Source: Rhizobium sp. Q54 (GTDB lineage Bacteria > Pseudomonadota > Alphaproteobacteria > SMXS01). Taken from it: a stretch of DNA of 55,898 nt. Positions 28,695-42,617 of the stretch are shown piece after piece; position 1 is the stretch's first letter, and every line of letters begins with the position of its first letter. The stretch covers positions 1 through 55,898 of the forward strand of contig CAMDTB010000014.1 of the NCBI GenBank assembly GCA_945907245.1, written 5' to 3'. A model generated the notes under the pieces. The model had not been told where the DNA came from, did not search any database, and was given only the letters and a program-made list of their open reading frames with translations. The position numbers and the translations under genes were made by a program.

Positions 28695-30347
28695 ATGGCT
28701 ATATCTCTCAGCACGCCGGCGATCACGGAGCTCAAGCCCAAGATTCTCGTCGTCGGCGTCGGTGGCGCCGGCGGCAATGCCGTCAACAACATGATCCGTT
28801 CGAGGCTCGAAGGCGTGGAGTTCGTCGTCGCCAATACCGACGCCCAGGCCCTCGGCAACTCGGAATGCGAGCGGCGCATCCAGCTCGGCGTGCAGATCAC
28901 GCAGGGCCTGGGCGCCGGCGCCCGTCCCGACATTGGCGCTGCCGCCGCGCAGGAAGCCATCGACTATCTGCGGGAGCCCCTGGCGGGCGCCCACATGGCG
29001 TTTATTACGGCCGGCATGGGGGGTGGCACCGGCACCGGTGCCGCCCCCGTCATCGCCCGGATGGCGCGCGAGCAGGGTATCCTGACCATCGGCGTCGTCA
29101 CCAAGCCGTTCCAGTTCGAAGGTTCCCGCCGCATGACGATCGCGGAAGAGGGCATCGAGGAGCTGCAGAAATACGTCGATACCCTGATCATCATCCCGAA
29201 CCAGAACCTGTTCCGCCTGGCGAATGAGAAGACTACCTTCGCCGACGCCTTCAACATGGCGGACAACGTGCTGCATTCGGGCGTGCGCGGCATTACCGAC
29301 CTGATGGTCATGCCCGGCCTGATCAATCTCGACTTCGCCGACGTCCGCACGGTGATGATGGAGATGGGCAAGGCGATGATGGGCACCGGCGAGGCCGAGG
29401 GCGACACCCGCGCCATCGAGGCCGCCGAGGCCGCGATCAACAACCCGCTGCTCGACGAAGTGTCGATGAAGGGCGCCCACGGCGTGCTTATCAACATCAC
29501 CGGCGGCATGGACCTGACCCTGTTCGAGGTCGACGAGGCGGCCAACCGTATCCGCAGCGAAGTGGACCCGGACGCCAACATCATCGTCGGCTCGACCTTC
29601 AACGAGGCGATGAACGGCAAGATGCGCGTGTCGGTGTTCGCCACGGGTATCGAGGCCGAGCAGGCGGCCCGCGCTTCCAGCACCACGGTCATGTCGTTCC
29701 CGAGCATCCCGGCGCAGCCGAGGGCCACGGGCGGCTACGCCGGCGGCGCTGCTACCGCCGCCGTGTTGCACGCTCCGGGGCGGATCGCGCCGGCCGCGGC
29801 GCCCGCCATGCCCGCCATGATGTCGGCCGCCCCGCTGGTCGCGCCGATGGTCGCTGAACCGGTTGCCGTCGCTGAAGCGGACGAGGAGCTGCTGACGCTC
29901 GACGTCGCCGACATGGTGGCCGAGGAGCCGGCTGCGCCGCGCCCGTCGGAACTGGCTGCTCCCGCTCGCGAAGCCGCCAGCGCCGAGCTGCCGGTCCGTC
30001 CGTCGCCGCGCGACGCCGACGCGTTCTTCGCGCCGCCGAAGCCGATGGAGCCGGAGCGGACCGCCGCCACCAACGAACCGCGCTTCACCACCCGTCCCGA
30101 TCCCTTCGCCGAGGCGGCCATGGCCAATGGCGCGGCGCCCGCGCCCGCCAGGCCCAGCCTGTTCGAGCGGATGACCGGCCGCGGCAAGAAGCCGGAACCC
30201 GTCGTCGAGCGCGGCGGACCGCGCCTGACCCGCGAGGACTCGCCGATGACCCTGCGCAATGCCGGGCCCCGCAGCGATGCGCCTGGCGGTTCGGGACCTG
30301 AGGACCAGATCGACATCCCGGCGTTCCTACGCCGGCAGGCGAACTGA
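28695..30347 (+). CDS. ftsZ: cell division GTPase FtsZ
   Basis: A 550-residue tubulin homologue that forms the Z ring. GTP-binding motifs are [13 protein letters not shown] (21-33) and the tubulin signature GGGTGTG (109-115). The globular core ends near residue 320. A long Ala/Pro/Glu-rich linker of about 200 residues follows, common in alphaproteobacteria but much longer than in the 383-residue E. coli protein, and the conserved C-terminal peptide [14 protein letters not shown] binds FtsA. AAGGAGACC precedes the ATG. Confidence 0.98.
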   Translation: MAISLSTPAITELKPKILVVGVGGAGGNAVNNMIRSRLEGVEFVVANTDAQALGNSECERRIQLGVQITQGLGAGARPDIGAAAAQEAIDYLREPLAGAHMAFITAGMGGGTGTGAAPVIARMAREQGILTIGVVTKPFQFEGSRRMTIAEEGIEELQKYVDTLIIIPNQNLFRLANEKTTFADAFNMADNVLHSGVRGITDLMVMPGLINLDFADVRTVMMEMGKAMMGTGEAEGDTRAIEAAEAAINNPLLDEVSMKGAHGVLINITGGMDLTLFEVDEAANRIRSEVDPDANIIVGSTFNEAMNGKMRVSVFATGIEAEQAARASSTTVMSFPSIPAQPRATGGYAGGAATAAVLHAPGRIAPAAAPAMPAMMSAAPLVAPMVAEPVAVAEADEELLTLDVADMVAEEPAAPRPSELAAPAREAASAELPVRPSPRDADAFFAPPKPMEPERTAATNEPRFTTRPDPFAEAAMANGAAPAPARPSLFERMTGRGKKPEPVVERGGPRLTREDSPMTLRNAGPRSDAPGGSGPEDQIDIPAFLRRQAN

Positions 30348-30530
30348 AAACGGGGAAAACCTGTTCCGGGCAAACAAGGACGAGCGGACATCGGATGGCT
30401 TGCTTATCTCCTTACAGGCTCCTTAGAATGCGCGTCTTCGCGGATTTTGACGGGGTCTGGTGTTCGTGCTAAGCAGCCCACCGGTGTCGGCAAGCCAAAG
30501 ACGACCTTGTGAGCCTGGAAAGGTGCCTGT
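30348..30530. other. ftsZ-bamD intergenic gap; lpxC not present
   Basis: These 183 bases separate ftsZ from bamD. In most alphaproteobacteria lpxC occupies this position, but no open frame of that size or remnant of it can be found here. The gap contains only a possible bamD promoter. Confidence 0.7.
30400..30429 (+). promoter_or_regulatory. possible bamD promoter
   Basis: TTGCTT at 30400-30405 and TAGAAT at 30424-30429 are separated by 18 bases; the -10 matches the consensus at five of six positions, the -35 at about three. It would give an approximately 95-base leader before the bamD GTG. Confidence 0.4.
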
Positions 30531-31415
30531 GTGACCGTTGATCGCGTTCGACCTGGATCCCTGATACCCCTGTCGGTCTCCCGGGGGCTGAAGTCCGCCA
30601 GGCGCAAGATTGCTGTGGCCGCCGTTGTGCTTGCGGCGAGCCTCAGTGCCTGCGGCGGCGACAAGATCGAATACGCCGACGCCGACGTTGGCACCCTGTT
30701 CAACAAGGCCCATGAATTCATGGCGGCAGGCCAGTACCGGTTCGCCGCCGTGATGTTCGACGAGGTCGAGCGCCAGCATCCGTATTCGGTGTGGGCGCGC
30801 CGGGCCACCCTGATGTCGGCCTACAACCACTACCTGTCGAATGACTACGACTCGTCGATTCTGGCCTCGCAGCGGTTCCTGGCGCTGCACCCCGGCAACC
30901 GGGATGCGCCCTATGCCTACTACCTGGTCGCCATTTCCTATTACGAGCAGATCTCCGACGTGGGCCGCGACCAGAAGGCGACCCAGCAGGCGCTTGACGC
31001 ACTGAACGAGGTGATCCGCCGTTTTCCGGGCACCGACTATGCCGAGGACGCCCGGCTCAAGGTCGAGCTGACCATGGATCATCTCGCCGGCAAGGAGATG
31101 ACCATCGGCCGCTTCTACATGACCCAGACCGAGTATATCGCCGGCATCTCGCGCTTCCGCAAGGTGGTGAAGGACTTCCAGACCACCAGCCAGGTGCCTG
31201 AGGCGCTGCACCGACTCGTGGAATGCTATCTGGCCGTGGGCCTGAACCTGGAAGCGCAGAAGGCGACCGCCGTCCTCGGCTATAATTTCCCCGACAGCAA
31301 GTGGTTACAGTACAGTTACGACCTGCTTGAGGGCAAGGGCCTGGAACCCGTGGACCTGCCCGAGGACAGGGGACCCAATCGTGGCGCGGGCAATTTCTTC
31401 GAATGGCTGTTCTGA
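30531..31415 (+). CDS. bamD: outer membrane assembly lipoprotein BamD
   Basis: A 294-residue lipoprotein of the BAM complex, which inserts beta-barrel proteins into the outer membrane. The signal peptide is long, with a basic n-region and the lipobox SLSAC, Cys41 being the lipidated residue. The mature protein is made of TPR-like helices (LFNKAHEFMAAGQYRFAAVMF; HPYSVWARRATLMSAYNHY) and carries the BamD/ComL segment GRFYMTQTEYIAGISRF. A GTG start is used; AAAGGTG lies upstream. It is followed by recN after 39 bases. Confidence 0.94.
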   Translation: MTVDRVRPGSLIPLSVSRGLKSARRKIAVAAVVLAASLSACGGDKIEYADADVGTLFNKAHEFMAAGQYRFAAVMFDEVERQHPYSVWARRATLMSAYNHYLSNDYDSSILASQRFLALHPGNRDAPYAYYLVAISYYEQISDVGRDQKATQQALDALNEVIRRFPGTDYAEDARLKVELTMDHLAGKEMTIGRFYMTQTEYIAGISRFRKVVKDFQTTSQVPEALHRLVECYLAVGLNLEAQKATAVLGYNFPDSKWLQYSYDLLEGKGLEPVDLPEDRGPNRGAGNFFEWLF

Positions 31416-31454
31416 GTCGCGTCTGACCGCGTTGGGTCGGAGTCGGGGCGGCGC

Positions 31455-35209
<3,755 letters not shown>

Positions 35210-35281
35210 GGCGCGGCGGTAAAGCCGTTTATCATTGTCCCCGTTGGAAAGGCGATCCACCGGCCGATAGGGCCCAAAGGG

Positions 35282-35656
35282 TCACGCCGAGGCCGGGTTC
35301 AGGCACCACTTCGATCGCTGGGTGAAGAGATAGAGGCACAGCACGGCGAACGCACCATGCAGGACAACATCGGCGAATAGCGTGTCCGCAATCGCCAGCG
35401 CTGTGGCAATGGCCAGGTGAAAACTGAAAAGAATCCCCAGCACGGCGCCAGCGGCCGCGAAACTGTCTCGATGGGGCCATGCCCAGAAAACGGCGCTGCC
35501 GACCGCAAGCGCAACGAACCCATAATTCCAAGCCCACAACATTGCGCTTGTATTGCCGGTATCGACAAGGATTTCCGGCGCCGCGAACAGGACAAACGCG
35601 CCGACGCTTTCAATCAGCAAATTGGCAATGAGGATAGCAGAGTACAACTTCTTCAT
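35282..35656 (-). CDS. small four-helix membrane protein, unknown
   Basis: A 124-residue inner-membrane protein with four hydrophobic segments (about 5-27, 42-60, 68-90 and 94-112), starting MKKLYSAILIANLLIESVGAF. GAGGG lies upstream of the ATG. No catalytic motif is seen. The general look is that of small DoxX/DUF-type membrane proteins, but I cannot assign it. Base composition is a little lower in GC than the flanks (stretches such as AATATTGAGAGG upstream), which might hint at later acquisition. It converges with ligA. Confidence 0.6.
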   Translation of the reverse strand: MKKLYSAILIANLLIESVGAFVLFAAPEILVDTGNTSAMLWAWNYGFVALAVGSAVFWAWPHRDSFAAAGAVLGILFSFHLAIATALAIADTLFADVVLHGAFAVLCLYLFTQRSKWCLNPASA

Positions 35657-35743
35657 GCCGTGAAACCCTCAATATTGAGAGGTGCCTTTTACCATGCATG
35701 CTTGGAATAAACCATCCGCCCTCTGACAAGGACAAGGCGGAGC

Positions 35744-36643
35744 CTAACAAGACTTCGCTTTTTCAAGCACCAGTGTCACCCATTCCCCGACCGGAAACCG
35801 TCGCAGCAGCCGCATCCCGCGGTGTCGATAGGCGGCGAACACGCCCGCTTCCTGCTGCCGCAGGAAACCCGAGAGAACCAGAACGCCGCCCGGCTCCAGC
35901 GCACGGGTCAGATCTCCGGCCAGATTGACCAGCGGCCTGGCGAGGATGTTGGCGGTGATCAGGTCGTAGGGGCCGCGCTCGCGGATCACGGGATGGTGAA
36001 GGCCGACGGCGGTCACCACGTCGATGCGGCCGCCCACGCCGTTATCGCGGGTGTTGGCGATGGCGACCTTCACCGCTTCGGGATCGATATCGCTGGCCAG
36101 CACCCGGCAGGGCCAGGCTTTCGCCATGGCCATGGCGAGGATGCCGCTGCCCGATCCCACGTCGAGCGGATTGCGGGCGGTGCCGGTGCGGGCCAGCGTG
36201 TCGATGGCACGCAGGCAGCCGGCGGTGGTCTCGTGCTGGCCGGTGCCGAAGGCCATGCCCGCGTCGATCAGGATGGCGTAGCGCGACAGCGCCGGCTTGG
36301 GATGGTGGCTGCCATAGACGAAGAAGCGCCCGGCGCTGACCGGCTGGTGGTGCTTGAGAGACTCGGCCACCCAGTCTACCGGCTCCAGCTCGGAGACCTT
36401 CACCTTGACGCTGTCGGCGCCCTGCTCGGCGAGCGCCTTGTTGAGGCGCCGGCTCAGCACCGAGGCGCTGACCGGCTCGTCGACGACCACGGCGACGCCC
36501 CAGAGCTGGTCACCGGTGATCTCGAAGCTCATCACGACCGGCGGATCATCCTCGTCCCCCAGCGTGCCGAAGACATCCTCGACGATGGGCACGACGGATT
36601 TCGGCACCTCGACATGCACCTGCCACGAGACGTTCTCGGTCAC
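35744..36643 (-). CDS. prmA: ribosomal protein L11 methyltransferase PrmA
   Basis: A 299-residue SAM-dependent methyltransferase that trimethylates ribosomal protein L11. The substrate-recognition N-domain (1-110) is followed by the catalytic domain with the family signature DAGMAFGTGQHETT, the SAM loop LDVGSGSGILAMAMA, and ITANILARPLVNLA in place of an NPPY-type motif. The ATG overlaps the stop of the upstream helicase gene by four bases. Confidence 0.93.
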   Translation of the reverse strand: MTENVSWQVHVEVPKSVVPIVEDVFGTLGDEDDPPVVMSFEITGDQLWGVAVVVDEPVSASVLSRRLNKALAEQGADSVKVKVSELEPVDWVAESLKHHQPVSAGRFFVYGSHHPKPALSRYAILIDAGMAFGTGQHETTAGCLRAIDTLARTGTARNPLDVGSGSGILAMAMAKAWPCRVLASDIDPEAVKVAIANTRDNGVGGRIDVVTAVGLHHPVIRERGPYDLITANILARPLVNLAGDLTRALEPGGVLVLSGFLRQQEAGVFAAYRHRGMRLLRRFPVGEWVTLVLEKAKSC

Positions 36644-38973
36644 TTGGCGGGCTCCACGAAGGAATCGAGCACGCGCTTGATGCCGGCCTTCTCGAACTCG
36701 ATTTCCAGCTTGTTGCCTTCCACGTCGATGATGCTGCCATAGCCGAACTTCTGGTGGAACACCCGTTCCCCGACCGCGAAGTGGGACGGCGCGGTCTGGC
36801 TGACCATGATCTTGTCGGCCTTGGCGATGATGGTCGGCTGCGCCCGCTGCGCCGCGGCCCGGCGCTCGCCCAGCGACTGGTAGTCGCCGCTGGCGAAGCC
36901 GCCGCCGGCGTCGGCCGAGCGCGGTACACCGCCGCCATAGGCATTGTAGCTCTGGTAGTCGAACCGGTTGCCCTGGTAGAGGCCGGGCGCCGCGTCGCGT
37001 TCCACGTGGCTCTCGGGCAGTTCCTCGATGAACCGCGACGGGAGCGAGGACTGGTACTGGTTGTAGATGCGCCGGTTTGCCGCGGCGCTGATGAACGCGC
37101 GCTCGCGGGCGCGGGTGATGCCCACATAGGCGAGGCGCCGCTCCTCCTCCAGCCCGGCATTGCCGCTCTCGTCCAGGGTCCGCTGGCTGGGGAACAGGCC
37201 TTCCTCCCAGCCGGGCAGAAACACGGCGCGGAACTCCAGGCCCTTGGCGCTGTGCAGGGTCATGACGTTGACCTTGTCGTCGTCGGCCATCTCGTCGACG
37301 CTGGTCGCCAGCGACACATGCTCCAGATAGCCGCCCAGGTTCTCGAACGGCTCCATGGCGCGGACCAGCTCCTGCAGATTGTCAAGCCGGCCCGGCGCCT
37401 CGATCGACCGGTCGACCTGCCACATCTCGGTGTAGCCGGACTCGTCCAGGATCATCTCCGCCAGTTCCACATGCGGGATGCTGTCGAGCAGCTTCCGCCA
37501 GCGGGAGAAATTCTCGACCAGCGTTCGGAGCGCGTTGCGCAGCTTGGGGCGCTGGTCCTCGCTCTCGGCCAGCATGCCGGCGGCAACGATCATCGGCACG
37601 CCCCGTGCGCGCTGGATATCGTGCATGGACCGGATCGCCACGTCTCCCAGCCCGCGCTTGGGCACGTTGACGATGCGCTCGAACGCCAGGTCGTCGTCGG
37701 GCTGCTGCACCACCCGCAGATAGGCGAGGGCGTCGCGGATCTCCTGCCGCTCGTAGAACTTCAGGCCGCCGAGCACCCGGTACGGGACGCCGATGGTCAT
37801 GAAGCGTTCCTCGAACTCGCGGGTCTGGAAGCCGGCGCGAACCAGCACCGCCATGTGGTTGAAGTGCATGCCCTTGCGGTGCAGATCCTCGATGGTGTCG
37901 CCGACGACGCGGGCCTCCTCCTCGCTGTCCCAGACGCCGGTGATCCTGATCTTTTCGCCGGCGGCGACTTCGGTCCACAGCGTCTTGCCCAGGCGGCCGG
38001 CGTTGGCGGCGATCAGGCCGGAGGCTGCACCCAGGATGTGCGGCGTCGACCGGTAGTTCTGCTCCAGCCGGATGATCTTGGCGCCGGGGAAATCCTTCTC
38101 GAAGCGCAGGATGTTGCCGACCTCGGCGCCGCGCCAGCCATAGATACTCTGGTCGTCGTCGCCAACGCAGCAGATGTTATGGTGCTTCTGCGCCAGCAGC
38201 CGCAGCCAAAGATACTGCGCCACGTTGGTGTCCTGGTACTCGTCGACCAGGATGTACTTGAAGCGACGGTGATACTCGGCCAGCACGTCGGGGTGCTGGG
38301 TGAAGATGCTGACATTGTGCAGCAGCAGGTCGCCGAAATCGCAGGCGTTGAGCGTCTTCAGCCGCTCCTGGTACTGCCGGTAGAGCAGGCCGCCCTTGCC
38401 GTCGAAGGAATAGATGTCCTCGTTGGGGATCTTGTCCGGCGCCAGCGCGCGGTTCTTCCAGCCGTCGACCAGCCCAGCGAACACCCGCGCCGGCCAGCGC
38501 TTGTCATCGATGTTCTCGGCCTGCAGCAGCTGCTTGATCAGCCTGATCTGATCGTCGGTGTCGAGGATGGTGAAGTTGGAGCGCAAACCCACCAGCTCGG
38601 CATGCCGGCGCAGGATGCGCGCGGCGACGGCGTGGAACGTGCCCAGCCAGGGCATGCCCTCGACCGCCTGGCCGATCAGCTCGGCGACGCGGTGCTGCAT
38701 CTCGCGGGCGGCCTTGTTGGTGAAGGTCACCGCCAGCACCTGTCCGGGCCAGGCCTTGCCGGTGTTGATGATATGGGCGAGCCGGGTGGTCAGCGCCTTG
38801 GTCTTGCCCGTGCCCGCGCCCGCCAGCAGCAGCACGGGGCCGTCCAGCGTGGTCACCGCCAGACGCTGCGGCGGGTTCAGGCCGCGCAGATAGGGCGGTT
38901 CCGCGCCGAATCCGGGGCGGTTCGCTGGTCCCGGATCGGCCGGGAAATCGTCGAGGTCGAAGGGGTCTGACAT
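36640..38973 (-). CDS. uvrD: UvrD/PcrA-type superfamily I DNA helicase
   Basis: A 777-residue 3'-5' SF1A helicase for excision or mismatch repair and clearing of protein-DNA complexes. Motifs: Q motif LNPPQRLAV, Walker A AGAGTGKT (51-58), Walker B VDEYQDTN, GDDDQSIYGWRGAE, motif IV LEQNYRST, VNVMTLHSAKGLEF and VGITRARERAF. The C-terminus (EFEKAGIKRVLDSFVEPAK) is the Tudor-like segment found in UvrD/PcrA. It is the first gene of a helicase-prmA operon and is divergent from the AsmA-like gene. Confidence 0.95.
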   Translation of the reverse strand: MSDPFDLDDFPADPGPANRPGFGAEPPYLRGLNPPQRLAVTTLDGPVLLLAGAGTGKTKALTTRLAHIINTGKAWPGQVLAVTFTNKAAREMQHRVAELIGQAVEGMPWLGTFHAVAARILRRHAELVGLRSNFTILDTDDQIRLIKQLLQAENIDDKRWPARVFAGLVDGWKNRALAPDKIPNEDIYSFDGKGGLLYRQYQERLKTLNACDFGDLLLHNVSIFTQHPDVLAEYHRRFKYILVDEYQDTNVAQYLWLRLLAQKHHNICCVGDDDQSIYGWRGAEVGNILRFEKDFPGAKIIRLEQNYRSTPHILGAASGLIAANAGRLGKTLWTEVAAGEKIRITGVWDSEEEARVVGDTIEDLHRKGMHFNHMAVLVRAGFQTREFEERFMTIGVPYRVLGGLKFYERQEIRDALAYLRVVQQPDDDLAFERIVNVPKRGLGDVAIRSMHDIQRARGVPMIVAAGMLAESEDQRPKLRNALRTLVENFSRWRKLLDSIPHVELAEMILDESGYTEMWQVDRSIEAPGRLDNLQELVRAMEPFENLGGYLEHVSLATSVDEMADDDKVNVMTLHSAKGLEFRAVFLPGWEEGLFPSQRTLDESGNAGLEEERRLAYVGITRARERAFISAAANRRIYNQYQSSLPSRFIEELPESHVERDAAPGLYQGNRFDYQSYNAYGGGVPRSADAGGGFASGDYQSLGERRAAAQRAQPTIIAKADKIMVSQTAPSHFAVGERVFHQKFGYGSIIDVEGNKLEIEFEKAGIKRVLDSFVEPAK

Positions 38974-38983
38974 GATCTTCGCG

Positions 38984-39011
38984 GTTATAACACGGTGCTC
39001 CGTCCGGTCAG
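38984..39011 (-). promoter_or_regulatory. possible uvrD promoter, close to the start codon
   Basis: On the minus strand CTGACC (39006-39011) and TATAAC (38984-38989) are 16 bases apart, with four and five consensus matches. Transcription would begin about four bases before the ATG at 38973, implying a leaderless or nearly leaderless message; no good ribosome binding site is seen before that ATG. Confidence 0.35.
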
Positions 39012-39054
39012 CAGTTTTCGGGCGGGGTTCTGAAGCCTACATATTAAAGTGTGA

Positions 39055-40935
39055 GTGCCGCGATCCAAGGGCTGGCAAGGTGTGTCCGACGTGCTGAAAA
39101 AGGTGTTGATCGCCATCGCCGTGGTGTGGGGACTGGCCGCCATTGGCCTGATTGTCGTGCCACGGCTTCCGGCGTCCATCGATTACCGGAGCGTGCTGAT
39201 CGACCAGATCGAGGCGCGCACCGGCCGGCAGGCCTATATCGACGGGGAGGTGACGATGCAGATGCTGCCGTCGCCGGAGATCACCGCCGAGAACGTGCGC
39301 ATCGCCAGTATCGACGGCGCGCCGTCGCCCGACTTCATGCGGGTGCGGCGCGCGGTCTTCAAGGTCGACCGCGGATCGCTGCTGTCGCGCAAGGTCCGGA
39401 TCACCGGGATCGACCTCAGCCAGCCGAAGATCTATCTCGACGTGCTGGCGGACGGCCGCAAGAGCTGGGACTTCCAGCCTGTCAAGAAACCGGGCAAGAC
39501 GCACAACGTGGCGTTCGACGCCTTCAAGGCGACGGACGCGACGATCATCTATCGCCGGGGCGAGGCGCAGATGATGCTCACCGGCGACCTGTCCTATGAC
39601 GGCGCCGGCGAGCGGCCGGTGCTCGACGCCAGCCTGAAGGCGGGCAAGATCGACCTCGATCCGTTCCTCGGCCAGCGCAAGAGCGGCCCCGACCGGGCGC
39701 GTGACGGCGGCAATCGCTGGTCGGACGAGTCCATCGAGATCGGTATCCTTCGCGCCGCCGACGGCAGGATCGATATCCAGGCCGACGAAATCCGCTTCCG
39801 CCGGTATCTCCTCGCCAAGCCGTCGCTCGCCGCCACGCTGGGCAACGGCCGGCTGCGGATCGAGAAGGCGAGCGCCGGGCTGTTCGGCGGCGCCGCGACG
39901 GCGACCGGCATGGTGGACGCTCGCGACGTGCCGGCGCTCAGGCTCGACGTCACGCTGGCGAAGGCCTCGGTGGACAAGGCGCTGAGCGACTGGGCCGACA
40001 CGCCGGTCGCCAGCGGTGAGTTCGGCATGACCGCCAGCGTTTCGGCCACGGGCAAGAGTCAGCTCGCCATGGTCCGCAGCCTGTCGGGGACGCTGAAGAT
40101 CGACGCCGCGGACGGCGTCGTGCGGGGCTTCGACGCGGCGCAGCTCAGCGGCGAGCTGGCGCACCTTACCCGGTATAGCGATTTCATCGATCTGGCCGAT
40201 GCCGCGCTCGGCGGCGGCCAGACACGCTATGCGACGATTTCGGGCGGCGTGGCGATCAAGGACGGCATCGCCCGCTTCGAGGGCGTCAAGGCAAGCCTGG
40301 ACGCGTCCCGGGCGACCGTGACCGGCACCGTCGACCTGCCACGCTGGACGGTGGACATGGACGTCGTGCTGACGCTGACCGGCGCGCAGCACGCGTCGAC
40401 GCCGGCGGTCGGTGTGAGCCTGAGCGGGCCGCTCGATTCGCCCGACAGGAAGAACCGGCTCGGCGACATGGGCAAGTTCATCGGCAAACGGTTCGTCGAC
40501 ACGGTGATCCGCGACGTACTGGGCGATGACGAGCCCCGGCGTGACGACGCCGCGCCGGGCGAACGCCGCGAGAAAACCAAGCGCGTGGTGAACCGGCTGA
40601 TCGACAAGCTGGAGAAGCGGAAAAGCCGCGAGCGCCGCGACCCGGAACACGCCGATCGCGGCGCGCCGCCTCGGCAGAGCTATCGGCTCGAGAGCCGGCC
40701 GCGCGAACAGGACTATCCGGCCGATCAGCCCGCCTACGAGGACGACCCGGCTTATCCCGCTGATGGCGGCTATGCGGAGGATGGCTATTCGGTGGAGCAG
40801 GACGACATGGGGCGGACCAACGAGGACCAGTATCCGCCGGAAGAAGACTATTCGGCGCGGCGCGGCTATCCACCCAGGTATGACTATCCGCCCGAGCCTT
40901 ATTACGGGCCGCGCTATCCGGACGAGCGTTACTGA
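39055..40935 (+). CDS. AsmA-family protein with Tyr/Pro/Asp-rich tail
   Basis: A protein of up to 626 residues in the AsmA family, inner-membrane anchored proteins with a large periplasmic part thought to carry phospholipids toward the outer membrane. One membrane helix (VLIAIAVVWGLAAIGLIVV) is followed by the AsmA N-domain (RTGRQAYIDGEVTMQMLPSPEI) and a C-terminal AsmA_2 domain (about 330-480). The last 130 residues are unusual: a Lys/Arg-rich stretch (REKTKRVVNRLIDKLEKRK) and then about 80 residues with roughly 14 tyrosines, plus many Pro, Asp and Glu. The start is uncertain; GTG codons at 39055, 39082 and 39091 are all possible. Confidence 0.85.
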   Translation: MPRSKGWQGVSDVLKKVLIAIAVVWGLAAIGLIVVPRLPASIDYRSVLIDQIEARTGRQAYIDGEVTMQMLPSPEITAENVRIASIDGAPSPDFMRVRRAVFKVDRGSLLSRKVRITGIDLSQPKIYLDVLADGRKSWDFQPVKKPGKTHNVAFDAFKATDATIIYRRGEAQMMLTGDLSYDGAGERPVLDASLKAGKIDLDPFLGQRKSGPDRARDGGNRWSDESIEIGILRAADGRIDIQADEIRFRRYLLAKPSLAATLGNGRLRIEKASAGLFGGAATATGMVDARDVPALRLDVTLAKASVDKALSDWADTPVASGEFGMTASVSATGKSQLAMVRSLSGTLKIDAADGVVRGFDAAQLSGELAHLTRYSDFIDLADAALGGGQTRYATISGGVAIKDGIARFEGVKASLDASRATVTGTVDLPRWTVDMDVVLTLTGAQHASTPAVGVSLSGPLDSPDRKNRLGDMGKFIGKRFVDTVIRDVLGDDEPRRDDAAPGERREKTKRVVNRLIDKLEKRKSRERRDPEHADRGAPPRQSYRLESRPREQDYPADQPAYEDDPAYPADGGYAEDGYSVEQDDMGRTNEDQYPPEEDYSARRGYPPRYDYPPEPYYGPRYPDERY

Positions 40936-40957
40936 CCGATTGGGTGCGAGGTCCCGA

Positions 40958-41178
40958 TCACGCCGCTTTCGACAGTTCAGCGCGAAGCCGCTCGACCAGC
41001 CAGGTGCGGATCGCGCTCGACAGGTTGGCGGCGCGACCCTCGTCGATGGACGTGACGAGACCGCCGATGCTTTTACCCTCTTCTTCAGCCGCTTCCGTCA
41101 GCAGCGTCCAGAACACGGGCTCCAGCGACACGCTGGTGCGATGCCCCGCGATGGTGATGGATCGTTTGACTGGTCCGC

Positions 41179-41182
<4 letters not shown>
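40958..41182 (-). CDS. ribbon-helix-helix protein with TTG start
   Basis: A 74-residue protein (initiator, then [21 protein letters not shown]...) with a predicted ribbon-helix-helix DNA-binding fold of the RHH_4 type: the beta strand [16 protein letters not shown] followed by helices [20 protein letters not shown] and [14 protein letters not shown]. The only suitable start is TTG, which overlaps the fumC stop (TTGA) and has GGAGG eight bases upstream. It is coupled to fumC, a neighbourhood that recurs in alphaproteobacteria. The regulatory target is unknown. Confidence 0.75.
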
Positions 41183-42579
<1,397 letters not shown>

Positions 42580-42617
42580 CGTCTCTCCTTCGGCAAGGGC
42601 CGGAGAGCAGCCCCGCG

